Assembly (NCBI GenBank): GCA_965153355.1
Contig: OZ231127.1
Span: 5,208,001-5,272,000, forward strand
From: Flaccisagitta enflata
Taxonomy: Eukaryota; Chaetognatha; Sagittoidea; Aphragmophora
DNA: 64,000 bases
Direction of reading: 5' to 3'
The notes below the pieces were generated by a model, which saw only the letters and a program-made list of their open reading frames with translations, did no database searches and was not told where the DNA came from. Position numbers and translations under genes: made by a program. This document shows, one piece after another, positions 1 through 11,807 of this stretch. Numbering within the stretch: position 1 is the first letter of the stretch; each line of letters begins with the position of its first letter.

Positions 1-452
1 AAAGTGGAAAGTGAAGCCCCACCCCCCATCACACGACGGCTACTTGGTTAACCATGCTCAATAACTCACTAAGGAGTGATTAAATTCACATCCAAACATG
101 AGTTTAACTAATGTCTGCTTTCTTGAAGCTCAGTGGCCAACGCTGAATTTGGCCAAGTTACCAGACAACCACCCCAGGTCACCAGATGGTCACCAGATTT
201 TTTCTTGCAAGTTACCAAATTAGTTACTAGATTTTACTATCAATAATATCAATATCAAGCTACTGCAAATAAAAAAAGTGAATAAATGAACGAGTGTAAG
301 GATCTATTTTTGCAATTAAATTGTGATCTTGAGTTTTCCTCAATGGTTGCTTCATATATGTGGTTTTTAGTCGGTAACCCTCACCTTTTTTACATCGTTT
401 TACGTCAGTTTAGGTCATTTCAAGTCATTTTAAGTTATTTAAAGTTATTCTT
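1..452. other. AT-rich DNA, no gene seen
   Basis: No coding signal. Positions 140-240 carry several short degenerate 'accaga' repeats, and the same kind of repeat recurs at 2590-2770. Confidence 0.5.
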
Positions 453-779
453 GGAAAAAAGTCGAATTACGTAATTCGACTTTTTGAAAAGTAGGGGAGA
501 AATCGGGTTTTCCATTTTCGATTTGAGGAATTTGCGAAAGTTGAGCCATTTCCTGACTGGGATGATACATTTTTTGATATTTATAGCTAAGAAAGAGCTT
601 ATTTTCCTCTTTCAAATGGCGCCAACCAGAAGTCTCTACGATCATTAGTATTGGCGCTATGAATTTTTTAATCTTTTTTTATTTTTTCACATTTTCCAAA
701 AATTGAGATTTTTCATTGCTCCTATTTTTTGGCCTATGTAACAATAGAGAACAGTCAAGATGTTACACAAATTGACCCA

Positions 780-1405
780 AACTTTTATGACGCTAGCTTT
801 TGCATTTTACGAGAGAAAGAGAGAGAGAGAGAGAGAAAGAGAATAGAAAGGGAAAGAGCAAGAGAAAGAGAAAGACAAAGACAAAGAGAGACACACACAT
901 ACAAGGTGAGAAATGGCCTGTCCCCCTCTTACATATCGGACGAATTTTTTGGTATTTCAAAAATTCACTCTCATAGTCTTAGACAAAGTCATGTCAATTT
1001 CTCTCTCGCGCTTTGTCGTAGCCCGACGGGTACTTTTGAACGGAGTGTTATAGCTGATTGGAATTCTCTCCCGACCCAACTTAAGGAGTCTCAATCTTTG
1101 CCCATCTTCAAGTCTAGTCTCCGACGATATCTTCAGGCCCTATGACTTTCATTTTTACTAGGTTGCTTCAAGTTTTGACGAAATGGCCACAGATTTTTAG
1201 TTTATGCTTTAGTTTATTCTTCTAACATCGTTAAGCTATGTGGACCTCAATGGAAACAAATCTACGGATTTTTTTGAGCATTCCATGGCAGATGGTGCCT
1301 TTACATTTTTGCTTTTATTTTGTAATTTTATCTTTGTCTTCTCTTTTATCGATTTTATTAATGTATTAACCACCTCATTTGCCAAATACAATACAATACA
1401 ATAGA
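780..1405 (+). mobile_element. 5'-truncated non-LTR retrotransposon (LINE) 3' end
   Basis: The last open frame ends at 1145 and carries WNSLPTQLKESQSLPIFK followed by a short S-L-x-R-Y-L tail. That is the usual C-terminus of reverse-transcriptase polyproteins in jockey/CR1/RTE-like LINEs: a W-N-S-L-P motif, then a SLP-x-F-K-x-x-L-x-x-[YF]-L tail. The fragment is preceded by an R/E-rich stretch made by a GA-rich tract, so the true fused boundary is near 905. A 3' untranslated region follows and ends in an (ACAAT)n tail at 1388-1402, as expected for such elements. No reverse-transcriptase core remains. The clade is not assignable from about 80 residues. Confidence 0.65.
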
Positions 1406-1434
1406 CATACATAAATTCATACACACATAGTGAC

Positions 1435-1437
<3 letters not shown>

Positions 1438-1504
<67 letters not shown>

Positions 1505-1507
1505 ACA

Positions 1508-1602
<95 letters not shown>
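1438..1602. repeat. Compound (GA)n-(CA)n microsatellite
   Basis: About 31 GA units run into about 50 CA units with one CAGACA interruption. Confidence 0.97.
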
Positions 1603-1604
<2 letters not shown>

Positions 1605-1735
1605 AAAGACCAAAGAAGACCAAGAAAGAGAAGCAGAGAAACAGATTGAATGAGGCAGACAGTCAACCAAACATCATGAGATGCACACAGAAGAATATAT
1701 ATTGAAAAAAAAGACTCCCACTTACGACTTTTTTC

Positions 1736-2427
1736 CGGTTGGCGAGAGCCGCCTTTATTGTAAGTCAATTTCATTTTTAGTCTCTCAGTCTTCTGGTCTT
1801 TTAGTCTTTTAGTCTTTTGGTCTTATGGTCTTAACAACCGCACGCGACTGTAAGGTGTTGGCCTTGTTTATAAAGGAACTGCTTTATTTCAGTAAAATAG
1901 AAGTGTCTTTTAACAAATTGAGATTCTAAAAGAATAAGCTATTACGACTAATTTTTATATCATAAGCTGTATTCAGAGATTATGTTTAAATTTAAATTTT
2001 CTTGGAATTTGGTACACATAATTGCCAAGACTCAGTCTTTTATGTTACGGTGTCAGTGTTATGACTGGGGTCAGGGCAAGGGAAAGGAATAGGGTAAGAA
2101 ATAGCTAGTTAGGACTACCCAATCCCCGTGCAGGTGGGTAGGGGCGGTAAAAAATAAGTTTTTTTAGAAGGAGCAATAATGCGCCAAATAAAGTTAAGCA
2201 TTACCAACAAATAAACCAACAGCTAGACCAATGGACACAGCGGGGTTTAGTGTTGCGTGCATGTGACAGAAAAAGTTAAGTGTTACCCTCCGACTGACCA
2301 AGAGATGGACAAAGCGGGTTATTGAGTATTGCAATTGCATAAGGTCAAAAAGAAATGGGATTGAAAATTGAAGCAGAAATAGATTGAAAGCAAACAAAGG
2401 ACTGAAATTGAAACAGCGTTAGGAGAG

Positions 2428-2428
<1 letters not shown>
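1736..2428. other. AT-rich DNA, no gene seen
   Basis: Contains a short 'agtcttttggtctt' repeat run at 1780-1830, which recurs in part near 45980. No coding signal. Confidence 0.4.

Positions 2429-2521
<93 letters not shown>
2429..2521. repeat. (GA)n microsatellite
   Basis: About 46 uninterrupted GA units. Confidence 0.97.
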
Positions 2522-2526
<5 letters not shown>

Positions 2527-3362
2527 TAGAAAGAAGGAAAAGCGGGAAAAAAAAAATTAGCGTTCCTTGTGAAAATATAGTAAACTTACCGGATTTTTCC
2601 CTCAGATTACCAGAGTTGCCAGTTTTTTGCCCTTAGATACCAAAGTCACAAAGTGATCTCTTCGAAGGATACCAGCTACCTTTCTAGGTTACCAGAGGAC
2701 CCTCCGAAGTTGCCAGACTTTATGAATTATGACCTAGTTACCAACTTGGCCACTAAGTCTCGAAGTTGCAAGCAGAACACCATTTTTTTTTTTTCTGAAT
2801 TAGAAGAAAAATGAGACAAGTTAATTATTTGCGCATATGGATAAATTAGAGTATAACCTGAAACTTATCTTTTGTGTTTCTTACAGGCTTGCATTGCACA
2901 GAACACCATTTCAGTTAATTTATGTGTTTTTAATTATTTCATCATCAGTGCAAATCTGATGCAGATTGCCACGTCAAACGCACAACGACGTTGACAACTA
3001 ACTTATGTTCATGAGAATTCCTCTTTCTATTTTACAATAAATTGAGATTTAGTTCAAGATATGATTCTAATTCAAATTGACTGTAAATAAAATCAGCGAA
3101 ATTGCAATAAAGCGGTAATCTTAAAACTGCAATATGCAAATCATCCTAAAGCCGACTTCGATTGCTATTCTTCAACTATCATTTCTCCCTTTATTACGTC
3201 TACGTCTTCCTCTTCTTCTTCTTCCTTCTTCCCCCTCTTCTCCTTCTTCTTCACCTTCTTTTTCCGGGACCTGCCGACATCTTTCTTACCCTGCCGACAA
3301 GCGGCGCTGCTCCCTGCCCCAGAACCAAGAGGCCTGTTGGCCAGAAACAACAAATTTAACAG

Positions 3363-3935
3363 GTCGCCCAAGGGCAATATGTGGTCAGCGATACCCGTTG
3401 CCCTGCTTTGCCTGATTGTGAATTGGAGTGAGGGGAAGCAGGGCAGCGGCCCCGAAGGGGACGATGTCCTGTAGAACACAGGGGGACTTTCGTTCGTCCT
3501 TCTGTCTCCCCAAGGCCTTGAATCTGCCCTCTCAAGCCTGAAATCTTCCCTCTCAGGCCTAAAATCTGCCCTCTCAGGCTGAGAGGGTAGACAGGCTGGG
3601 AGGGTAGACATAAGGCCTGAGAGGGCCTGAGAGGGCCTGAAAGGGCGGATTTCAGATCTGGGAGGGAAGATTTCAGGCCTGAGAGGGCAGATTCAAGGCC
3701 TGAGAGGGCAGATTTTAGACCTGAGAGGGCAGATTTCAGGCCTGAGAGGGCAGATTAAAGGCCTGAGAGGGCAGATTTCAGGCCTGAGAGGGTAGATTTC
3801 AGCCCTGAGAAGGCAGATTTCAGGCCTGAGAGGGCCTGGGGGGGACGGACGAACGAATGAACGGACGGACGAACGAAAGTCCCCCTGTGTTCTACAGGAC
3901 ATCGTCCCCTTCGGGGCCGCTGCCCAAAAGGCCGA
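3363..3935. mobile_element. Fold-back element FB1 with 21-bp tandem core
   Basis: The left arm (3441-3505) starts GCAGGGCAGCGGCCCCGAAG and runs through 'gatgtcctgtagaacacagg' to 'cgttcgtcc'. The right arm (3862-3930) is its reverse complement almost base for base. The interior is a tandem array of about 21 bp, 'cctgagagggcagatttcagg', whose orientation flips near 3580. Left of the arm is 'caagggcaatatgtggtcag', which also precedes the copy at 44.0 kb. No protein is encoded. Long reading frames across it simply read the array. Confidence 0.8.
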
Positions 3936-4099
3936 GTCAATTAAATTGTATGTTTCTTTAATCAAATTGGAACAAATCAAGCTGAGGAAGTGAAAATTAG
4001 CGGTATGTTTTTAGTCGCTTGCTAAGCGACTCTATTTAAGAGAAGCAATGAAGATCCGGAACGCGAAATTTTGGATGACGCAAAAACGGCCGAAAGAGA

Positions 4100-4385
4100 T
4101 CCTTAAGGCCCCTGCCCATCCACAATAAGGCCCCTGCCCATCCACAATATGGCCCCTGCCCATCCACGATATAGCCCCTGCCAATTCATATTACTGCCCC
4201 TGCCCACATAAATTACTGCTCCAGCGCACCCTCAAGCGACTGCTCATGGGTGATGACCAAAATGTCCCTTTTTCCATGTCCCAGCATGAAATGTCCCTAA
4301 TATCCAATGTCCCCGACCAAAATGTCCCTTTCACAAATGTCCCTTTTAATGTCCCTTTTTTTTCAAATTGAGCCAATTTTGCCAA
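4100..4385. repeat. Two short tandem arrays
   Basis: 4107-4215 holds four degenerate copies of 'ggcccctgcccatccaca'. 4255-4360 holds repeats of 'aaatgtcccttt'. The second array recurs inverted at 13475-13590. Confidence 0.7.
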
Positions 4386-4454
4386 TATTGGTTGACAGTC
4401 GTCACTCGTGACTCAGCTTATGGCTATATGGTAACTAATTGAAGGAAAACCTGT

Positions 4455-4729
4455 GACTCGTCAGTGGGCCGAGCGTGACGCTGCGGTAAACCTCTAACCC
4501 GTGGACGTTACAACAACGCCATTTTCCGCCATGTGGCGTAACGATGCAATTCATTGCAATATCGTGTCGGGGACGGTACGGTATGGGCCGGTTCTTCAAT
4601 AATCATAGGTGTCTGTATTTACTCATCTGTGGTTACAACTTCAAAAATACGCTAGACAACGTCACATTTTTAAAGAGGTCATATCACTTGCCAGACTGAT
4701 GGACCGACAGGCAAGGAGATATAAGCAGG

Positions 4730-4816
<87 letters not shown>

Positions 4817-5000
4817 CTTTTATTTCTCCTTTTTCGTTTTTTCCTTTCTTCTTTTTTTTTCTTTTCTTTTTTTTTTTCTTTTTTCTTTTTTTTTCTTTTT
4901 TTTTCTTCTTCTCAATACCGTTACCGTCACGGCCAAGCAGCCCATTATCGTTTTAGAGCGACCCTGCCCTTTTTCCGCAAACGGGACGAACTTCCGGTTT
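4455..5000 (+). mobile_element. Repeat family R1, copy 1
   Basis: This starts 'gggccgagcgtgacgctgcg', runs through 'cgccattttccgccatgtgg' and 'gcaatatcgtgtcggggacg' to 'ataagcaggggcag', then (GA)n (4731-4813), a pyrimidine tract (4814-4912), and 'ctcaataccgttaccgtcac' to 'ttccggtttcacgctcgggc'. The same order occurs at 11.27-12.90 and 59.94-60.62 kb. The start and end motifs ('gggccgagcg' and 'cgctcgggcc') are inverted repeats, so this is probably a non-autonomous element with short terminal inverted repeats. Confidence 0.7.
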
Positions 5001-5004
5001 CACG

Positions 5005-5162
5005 CTCGGGCCAGCGCACAAGTCAAAAAGTGGAAAAACGAGCATTTTAGATGTTTTTTTGGTTATGTGTGTTGGGGGGGCATGGGGTGTGGATGAGGGT
5101 TGGATGTCCCTGCCCACCTTTCCGCAACAATATTGTGACCCAGCGTCACTTGTTTCATTGAT

Positions 5163-5165
<3 letters not shown>
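5005..5165 (-). mobile_element. Hairpin-ended element (family A), inverted, 3' end lost
   Basis: Read on the - strand it begins 'acaagtgacgctgggtcaca', has the 5' signal GTTGCGGA and a 'ggtgggcaggg' block, then matches the 6556-6748 copy through to 'ttttccactttttgac'. The terminal hairpin is missing; R1 sequence abuts instead. Confidence 0.6.
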
Positions 5166-5244
<79 letters not shown>

Positions 5245-5290
5245 GACAGACAGACGGACAGATTGACAGACAGACAGAGAGAGACAAAGA
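5164..5290. repeat. (GA)n / (GACA)n microsatellite
   Basis: About 38 GA units followed by GACA/GACG repeats. Confidence 0.95.
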
Positions 5291-5299
5291 GAAAGAGAG

Positions 5300-6030
5300 C
5301 CGCTTGCCCCTTTCCACTCTCTTGATGTTTCAATATTGTCATATTGCCACGTTGTTTTAAAAATCACAATCACTTCGCAGTTTTGAGAATGATTATCATT
5401 ATGATTATTATTGTGGTGATTTACTGCTTAAGTGAGTCTTTGCGGTAAAGTATGAGGTTGGTGATGTGACATTTTCACTCTGGACGGATACCCTGCATGT
5501 TCCAAGTCGAAATTTCATCGCCAAACGGATTTCATTCGGTTAGAAAGTTATGTCCAAACAAGTGACAGGCTCACAAGAACGGCGCCGAAGGCAATATAGC
5601 GCGAAATATGTTAGACAAATAGTTTAAATATGCATTATGGGGTATCAATCGAATGCCTTTGATACTCTGCATCGATTGATACCAATGATTGGGGGTTTGG
5701 AGAAAAAAGAAATTTTCATCATACTTTCCTACATTCAATGTGCGAAAAAAGTCATTTTGTTTATTACAAAAGCAATTGCGAAACAAAGTAGGCCTTAAAA
5801 AACAATCTTTTGATCAAAACATTTTAAAGCAACCTTAGTGTTGTCAGATTACGATGCACTTCCTCATGTCGTTATATATAAGGAAAAATCGATAAAGATG
5901 GGAATAGTTGACGCTTCAGCTCTCTACTTGGGAGGGCCGTGGCCATGGACAGTCTGGTGCACTGTAACTGTTCACAGTATTAGCCCGGCCAAGATGTACT
6001 CGGAAACTATCCATTTGCCCTTGTCACCGG
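5300..6030. other. No gene seen
   Basis: AT-rich DNA. A possible upstream transporter exon was looked for here and not found. Confidence 0.4.
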
Positions 6031-6033
6031 TAG

Positions 6034-6286
6034 GTTGGTAACGAAAGGCCGTACGTCGGAAGCGGTAGTCAACTTTACTAAACTCCGCGGTTGTCCCGAG
6101 GAGATTTCCGAGTTGGTCATCGCGAAATTGGACCAAGAATTGGCCAAACAGAAAAAGAGTCTGAGTCTGAAGGAGACTTTCAAATCGGAAATCATGAGAC
6201 CTTTCGGCGTGTCCTGCATGGCGATGCTGTTTCAACAGTTGACGGGAATTCATGTATTGTTGTTCTACACTTCACAGATATTTCAA
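6034..6286 (+). CDS. SLC2-family (GLUT/Tret1-like) sugar transporter, internal exon
   Basis: This exon of a facilitative sugar transporter moves hexose or trehalose across a membrane. The acceptor is CCGGTAG at 6033 and the donor is CAA|GTGAGT at 6286, giving 84 codons. Taking the first base as the third base of a split Trp codon, the exon reads (W)LVTKGRTSEA, the family's P-R-W-L-V-x-x-G-R-x-x-E-A region after transmembrane helix 6. Then come an R-G-C-P-E-E-I loop, a charged cytoplasmic stretch (KLDQELAKQKKSLSLKE), and helix 7 with FQQLTGIHVLLFYTSQIFQ, matching the Q-Q-x-[ST]-G-x-[NH]-x-x-x-x-Y motif. It fits class III GLUT or insect Tret1-like carriers. The neighbouring exons are not in the window, or I failed to see them, so it could also be an isolated duplicated exon. 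It enters in phase 2 and leaves in phase 0. Confidence 0.85.
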
Positions 6287-6298
6287 GTGAGTAGTGGG

Positions 6299-6387
<89 letters not shown>

Positions 6388-6413
6388 GATTTGTTGTTGT
6401 TGTTGTTGCTGTT
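6299..6413. repeat. (TTG)n microsatellite in the transporter intron
   Basis: About 36 TTG units with single TGATG and GATT interruptions, starting 13 bases after the splice donor. Confidence 0.95.
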
Positions 6414-6555
6414 CTTTCTTTTTCGTTTTATCCTTTTTGAATATTATTTTGTAGTTGTAACCTTTCTTTTCGTATCTTTCTCCGTTTTAGTCTCTTGATT
6501 GAATGATTGTACGATTCTCTTCCTTTTTCTCTTCCATTTCCCTGAAACTAAAAAA

Positions 6556-6748
6556 CAAGTGACGCGGGGTCACAATATCGTTGCGGACGGGTGGGCAGGG
6601 GCATCCAACCCCAAACCACACCACAAGTCCCCCACTCACATGCACAAAAAGCATCTAAAACGCTCATTTCCTCACTTTTCGACTCGTGTCCACAGACTGA
6701 CCGACGGACGGACAAAGCCTCTTATAAAGTTGCGTGTCCGCAACTAAA
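6556..6748 (+). mobile_element. Hairpin-ended element, family A, complete copy
   Basis: The 5' end is 'acaagtgacgcggggtcaca', itself a GTGAC/GTCAC hairpin, then the signal GTTGCGGAC and GGTGGGCAGGGGCA. The 3' part is a GACGGACGGAC tract, 'aaagcctcttataaag', and the terminal hairpin AGTTGCGTGTCCGCAACT followed by AAAAA. The 5' signal is the exact reverse complement of the hairpin's distal arm GTCCGCAAC. No coding capacity. Confidence 0.8.
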
Positions 6749-7188
6749 AACGGAACGAAATGGAACATGATTACAAAACACAAAAAAAAAAACACAGCTT
6801 TGGGTAGTGGTTTATATCTTAAATGAATACAAATTTTTTCATCAAGGCAGTCTTTGAAATTCTGTCAAGATCCTTTTCAAAATCTCTAATTCTTCCCATT
6901 TTTGGAGAGTTTCAAAAATGCTTAAATTTTAGCATAAAAATGTCAATTGTGGCGATTCTTAGAGGAGTCTAAAAAAAAAACTGGATGAAAAAATTTGTTT
7001 TTACCTAAAGTATAAGCCACTGCCCAAAATAAAGAAAAAGAAGCATTAGTGTGGGCTGTAAGGGGGGGTGCTATAACTTTTGGTCCCTCTACACCTCTTA
7101 AAAAAGTTCCTTCTGTATATTTTTTGTTCATGGCCTTTTGCTACTTACTGTAGATACTGGAGGTTCTCATTTGTCATAAGAGGGAAAA

Positions 7189-7437
<249 letters not shown>

Positions 7438-7619
7438 CTCCACATTTTCTTCCCATTGTCTTTCATGTCACTGTTTGATTTTTGTTGGATACAAAACCTT
7501 GTTCTTTACTTGCAGTCGTTTTATTCGGTGCCATATAATGCTAAGGTATGACGAGAGAAATTTAGAAAATTCAGAAAATTTTAGATATTTTTTAGATACC
7601 TAGAGAGCTGCCGGCAGCT

Positions 7620-8330
7620 ACTTGGGCTAGGACCATGTTGGCGGCCGAGGTGTTGGGCCTTTTGGGCTCTTTTTGGGTCCCTCTGGCCCTCCCTGGGCAT
7701 CCTTGCCCCTTGTGGTTTTGCTTGCCCTGCCTTTTTTGGCCTTTTTTGTTGCGGTGGGGTTTTTTGGGCTCCCTCCCTGGGGCCCTTTGGTCCTCCCCTG
7801 GGCGTCTTTGCCCCTTTGTGCCTTTTGGCTCTGTTTGCGCTGACCCCTTTGGGTCTTTTTTTGTTGTGTTGGGGCCCTTTGGGCTCTCCCTGGGGCCTTT
7901 TGGCCCCCCTCTGGGCATCTTTGCCCTTTGTGCTTTGTGGCTCTGGTTGTCCCGCCCTCTTGGGTCCTTTTGGTTTTTTGTGTTGCCAGTGGGTCCTTTT
8001 TTTGGGCTCCTTGGCTCTGTGCTCTGCTTTCTCCTGTGCCGTTTGGCTCTGCTTTTTTTGGGCTCTTTGCCTTTCCTGTTTATGGCCTTTTGGTCGCCTG
8101 TTTTTCTGTGCTTGCGATATGGGGGCCCGCCTTTGGGCTTTCTGTGGCTTTGCTCTTCTTTCTCTTTTGCCTCGGTCCGTCCCTGTGCCTGCTCTTGCTT
8201 GTCTGTAGGGGGGCCTTTGCTTGTGCAGGGCCCCTTGCTGGTATGGCCGTGGGCTTCAAATGGGTTTTTTTTTGCCTCCTGGTGTGCTTTGTGCCCCTCC
8301 TGGGGTTTTTTTATCATGGCGGGGCCCAGG
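7620..8330. repeat. G/T-rich degenerate minisatellite
   Basis: Degenerate 60-70-bp units built from 'ccctggggccctttggcc', 'tttgcccctttgtg' and 'ttttggctctg'. Both strands stay open for about 240 codons only because A is rare on this strand. The - strand product is a K/G/P-rich pseudo-repeat with no domain. The array resumes at 9030-9165 after an inserted element. Confidence 0.65.
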
Positions 8331-9028
8331 GACGTAGGAAGGTTAGATTTTTAGGGCATGCCACCCCTTAATTAGTGTCCGACAAATTTAGTGTCCCAAC
8401 AGAAACTAACTTGTGGTTTTTAATTATAAACTATAAAAAACAGTAACTATTGCTATACTTTAGCTTGCTTAATGAGTTGTGCTTAGTGAAGAAACATTTT
8501 TTAGCAACTTTTGATTGTTTCATGAATTTTTTAATGAATAAACATTTCGAGACAATTTTTAGAATGATTAAATTGCAGGTCTTGTAATATAGTTTCAAAT
8601 TTCCCCACACACATAAAAACGTAATTACTTATCTGTTTATCTGTCAGTGCCAGTGTGTCTGTGTTGCCCTGTCATTTTTTCCCATTTTTACTTTCTTTCT
8701 CTTTTCACTTCCAATCTATTTAGATGTTTTTTTTCTTTCTACTTTTTAACTTTGATTCCTCTGCCTCTGTCTGTCTGTGTGTCTGTGTGTCTGTCTGTCT
8801 GTCTGTCTAACTTTCTCTCTCTATCTCTTTGTCTGCATTTTTCCCCCTTTTTCATTTATCTTCTTTTTTTTTTTCCTTTTCTTTCTTTTTTCCCTCTTCT
8901 CTTTCTTCTTCCTTCTCCCCTCTTTTTCTTTTTTTTTTCTTGAAGAGATTGGTGTCCCGACAACTTTAGTGTCCCGACAACAGGGCATGCCATGGCATGC
9001 CCGGCATGCCCTTGTCCTACGTCCCTGG
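8331..9028. mobile_element. TIR element inserted into the G/T-rich array
   Basis: The left end is GGGACGTAGGAAGG, followed within 20 bases by GGGCATGCC. The right end, inverted, is GGGACGTAGGACAAGGGCATGCC in two blocks. Each side is flanked by TGGCGGGGCCC, a plausible target-site duplication, though it could be an array repeat. The interior is CT/T-rich with a (CTGT)n tract and no coding signal. Confidence 0.55.
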
Positions 9029-9179
9029 CGGGGCCCCTGCAATGCGCGGGGCCCCTGGGGGTTTTGGGCTTGGTCACAATGTGGCCCTGCTGGTTTTGTG
9101 GCTTCGGGGGCCGTTCTGCCCCCTTGTGTTTGGGCTTTTTGGCGCCTGGCTGTTGGGGGTTGACATGACCGCCGCCGTG

Positions 9180-9345
9180 GCTCCTTTCCTCACATTATTT
9201 TTACCTATTAAATCTCCACCTCTGTCTACCGACAGAGATACGGGGATGCATATGATCTCGCTACCTATGGTTACTATCCAGCATTTTTATTTATTTAATC
9301 TCCGCCTCTGTCTACCGACAAAGACGCGGGGATACAAATGATTCA
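9180..9345. repeat. Two tandem copies of an about 90-bp unit
   Basis: Units share 'ctctgtctaccgacagaga', 'acggggat' and an 'atttttacctattaaatctc' leader. They may be LINE 3'-tail duplications. Confidence 0.5.
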
Positions 9346-9749
9346 TTGTTTTGTTTTGTTTTGATTTGTCTTGTCGCGTCTTGTTCAGTTGTGTCTGTCT
9401 GTTTTTGTCTGTCTGTTTTGTTTTGTCTTGATCATTGATGTATGTTTTTACGCGGGCATTTTAGACATGGCCGACTCTTTTACGGGTCATATCTCCATAG
9501 GCCGGGGACTGGTGTATCTTTGAGGGGGCTCGCCTCAATCAATCCTTCCCGCACTGGTGGCGTTTGCCTATTTGTTTCAAGAGGATGGGAAGTTTTTCGA
9601 TGGGGGGGGGGGTAAAGATGGCACAGAGATAGGGGACTCACGTTCTGTGGGGATGAATTTTTAGCAAGTAGGAGGTGAGTCATGCTTAACCTTGTACATG
9701 AAGGGGAGAGGGACAGAAGTACCTATAAACATTGTACACAGACTGAACC

Positions 9750-9935
9750 ACAGGGAACAAGAAACAAAAAAAGAAACAAAACAGAAAAGACAACAAAAAG
9801 AAAACAAACAAAAGAAAAACAGGATAAAAAATAGAAAATGGGCAAAAAAGAAACAAAACAAAGCAAAGAAAAAAAAGAGACAAAAAACAAAACAAAAAAG
9901 AAAACAAAGATCAAAACGGCAAAAAACAAAAGCCA
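9750..9935. repeat. A-rich (AAACAAAAG)-type low-complexity tract
   Basis: Irregular purine repeats of AAAC, AAAG and AGAAAC. Frames across it are low-complexity K/Q only. Confidence 0.8.
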
Positions 9936-10065
9936 ATTCCTTGTTCCTGGTCCGACTGTCCTTTTCTCACGCACATCATACTCTCAAGTCCGTCGTGCTT
10001 TCGATAAATTCTAGTCCTCTTACCCTCAATTGGTTCTAATCTGCCTACTCACAAATGATCTCGGC

Positions 10066-10499
10066 CTACACTTTTTTTTTTATATAAGAACGTCATTTTT
10101 TTTTAAAAGGCTTCATGTTCTTATTTTTGAGGGCAAATAAAGCCTTCAACGTTCTTAGAGCGTTCTTAATCTAAAATACTTTATGAACTATAAAGAACCT
10201 TATATTATACTATTATTTCATTATATTAATTAGATTTCTATTGAATACTATTAAAATAAATGCTAAACATTAGTGTCTGAGGATATTTTCTTGGTATCTA
10301 TATTAAAAATTAAAAAAATTTGTCTTAATTATACTAAAATGTTAGTGTTTTGTTAATGTTCTTTAAATATTACTCTAAGCGAAAATTTTTTCTCAAGATT
10401 TGAAGCCTTCGTAAGTTCTTAAGATGTTCTTAATTTTGGGGCCATTCGAAGCCTTGATGTTCTTATAAAGTAGGTTCTTATAAAAAAAAAAGTGTAGTT
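10066..10499. mobile_element. TA-flanked MITE with A/T-rich TIRs
   Basis: The left end is TACACTTTTTTTTTTATA followed by AAGAAC. The right end is GTTCTTATAAAAAAAAAAGTGTA within the last 23 bases. TA is present at both outer ends. The interior is AT-rich with repeated 'gaagccttgatgttctta' blocks. It interrupts the degenerate 'atctcgaattatttattta' repeats. A related fragment lies at 26960-27000. Confidence 0.7.
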
Positions 10500-11170
10500 A
10501 TTTTCTGTCTAGTCTGCTCACGCCAAGGATCTCGAATTATTTATTTACTTTCCATCTAGTCTGATCTCGAACTGATTTTTACTTCAACAAGCCCAAGAGG
10601 GCAACAGTCGCGTGCGTCTGGAAATGACAAACAAAAGAGCAAAAACATGTCAAAGTGTTAAAAATGTTAAAAGATGTTAAGAAATGTTAAAAGATGTTAA
10701 AAAATGTTAAAAAATGTTGAAAAATGTTGAAAAATGTTGAAAAATGTTAAAAAATGTTATAAAATGTTATTAAATGTTAAAAACGTTCAAAATTCAAAAA
10801 TGTTACGTACCGACGTACCGACGGACCGACCGACAGAGCAAGGTGTAGAGTCGCGTGCACGCGACTAAAAATGGGGAAACTTCAAAAACGATCTCAGCCT
10901 ATTTATTTTTCAATCCCAATCTGTTTATTTTCCGTCTAATCTGCTCTCACGGACGATCTCGAATTATTTATTTACTTTTCGTCTGGTCTGATCTCGAATC
11001 AATTCCTCAATTTCCATCTAGTCTACCCTCACGATCTCGAACTACTTATTTATTCCTCATCTAGTCTCCTCGATCATTCTAGTCCTTCCCGATCTAGTCG
11101 ACCTATTCTAGTCCGCCGCGCAAAAAAATTATCTTATTCCTTCCTATTCTAATCAATATACTCTAATCCA
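10500..11170. repeat. Degenerate 'gatctcgaattatttattta' repeats with a nested hairpin element
   Basis: Units resembling 'ccatctagtctgatctcgaa' recur from 10530 to 11130. Between them (10600-10870) lies a hairpin-ended element: 5' signal AGTCGCGTGCG at 10609, a core of about ten 'aaaaatgtta' units (10655-10790), a GACGGACC tract and the 3' hairpin AGTCGCGTGCACGCGACT with AAAAA. Confidence 0.6.
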
Positions 11171-11553
11171 AGCAAAACGATCTCAGCTCTAGTCTAGTCT
11201 CGACTCGTCGGACATTATTAAGATATTGACTGAAACGGTTTTCATTTTGTCCTGATAATTTAAGCCATAACCTGGGCCGAGCGGGACACTGCGGTAAACC
11301 TCTTTCCCGTGGACGTTGCAACAACGCCATTTTCCGCCATGTGGCGTAACGATGCAATTCATTGCAATATCGTGTCGGGGACGGTACGGTATGGAACGGG
11401 TCATCAATAATCATAAGTATCTGTATCTACTCATCTGTGGTAACAACATCAAAAATACGCTAGACAACCTCACATTTTTAAGGAGGACACATCACTTGCC
11501 ACACTGATGGAGAGACAGACAGACAGACAAGGTGATATAAGCAGGGGCATGGG

Positions 11554-11638
<85 letters not shown>

Positions 11639-11807
11639 AGAGAGAAAGAGAGAGAGCATTTTACTTCTTTTCCCTCTTTTATTTGTTTTATTTGTTTTAT
11701 TTGTTTTATTTCTTCTTTTTTTTCCTTCTTTTTTTCTTCTTTTTTTCCATTTTTTCTTTTCTTCTTTTTTTTCTTTTCATCGTTTTTTTTTCTTTTCATC
11801 GTTTTTA

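Larger units (their letters stand above)
453..1735. mobile_element. GGAAAAAAGTCG-ended element, copy 1, with a LINE fragment inside
   Basis: The left end is GGAAAAAAGTCG followed at once by a perfect palindrome of the same motif (455-487). The right end at 1720-1733 is CGACTTTTTTCC. The same ends bound copies at 22.1-23.5 and 37.0-37.8 kb. After the left end come 'tttccattttcg' and a 'ctttcaaatggcgccaa' block also found in the other copies. The interior differs: it holds a LINE 3' fragment and a GA/CA microsatellite. The exact outer boundary is uncertain because similarity to the 23.5-kb copy runs a few bases past the right end (GCCGCC). Confidence 0.55.

Noticed and set aside
729-905. R/E-rich start of the 0.73-1.15 kb frame as part of the LINE protein
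   Set aside because: It is a GA-rich tract fused in frame by chance. Only the C-terminal part resembles LINE protein.
3165-3611. 148-codon - strand frame rich in R/E/S over 3.2-3.6 kb
   Set aside because: It reads the fold-back element FB1 arm and core, then a CTT/CCT-rich tract.
7592-8354. 240-codon frames on both strands, K/G/P-rich on one
   Set aside because: Low A content and a degenerate array explain both. No domain, start context or splice sites were seen.
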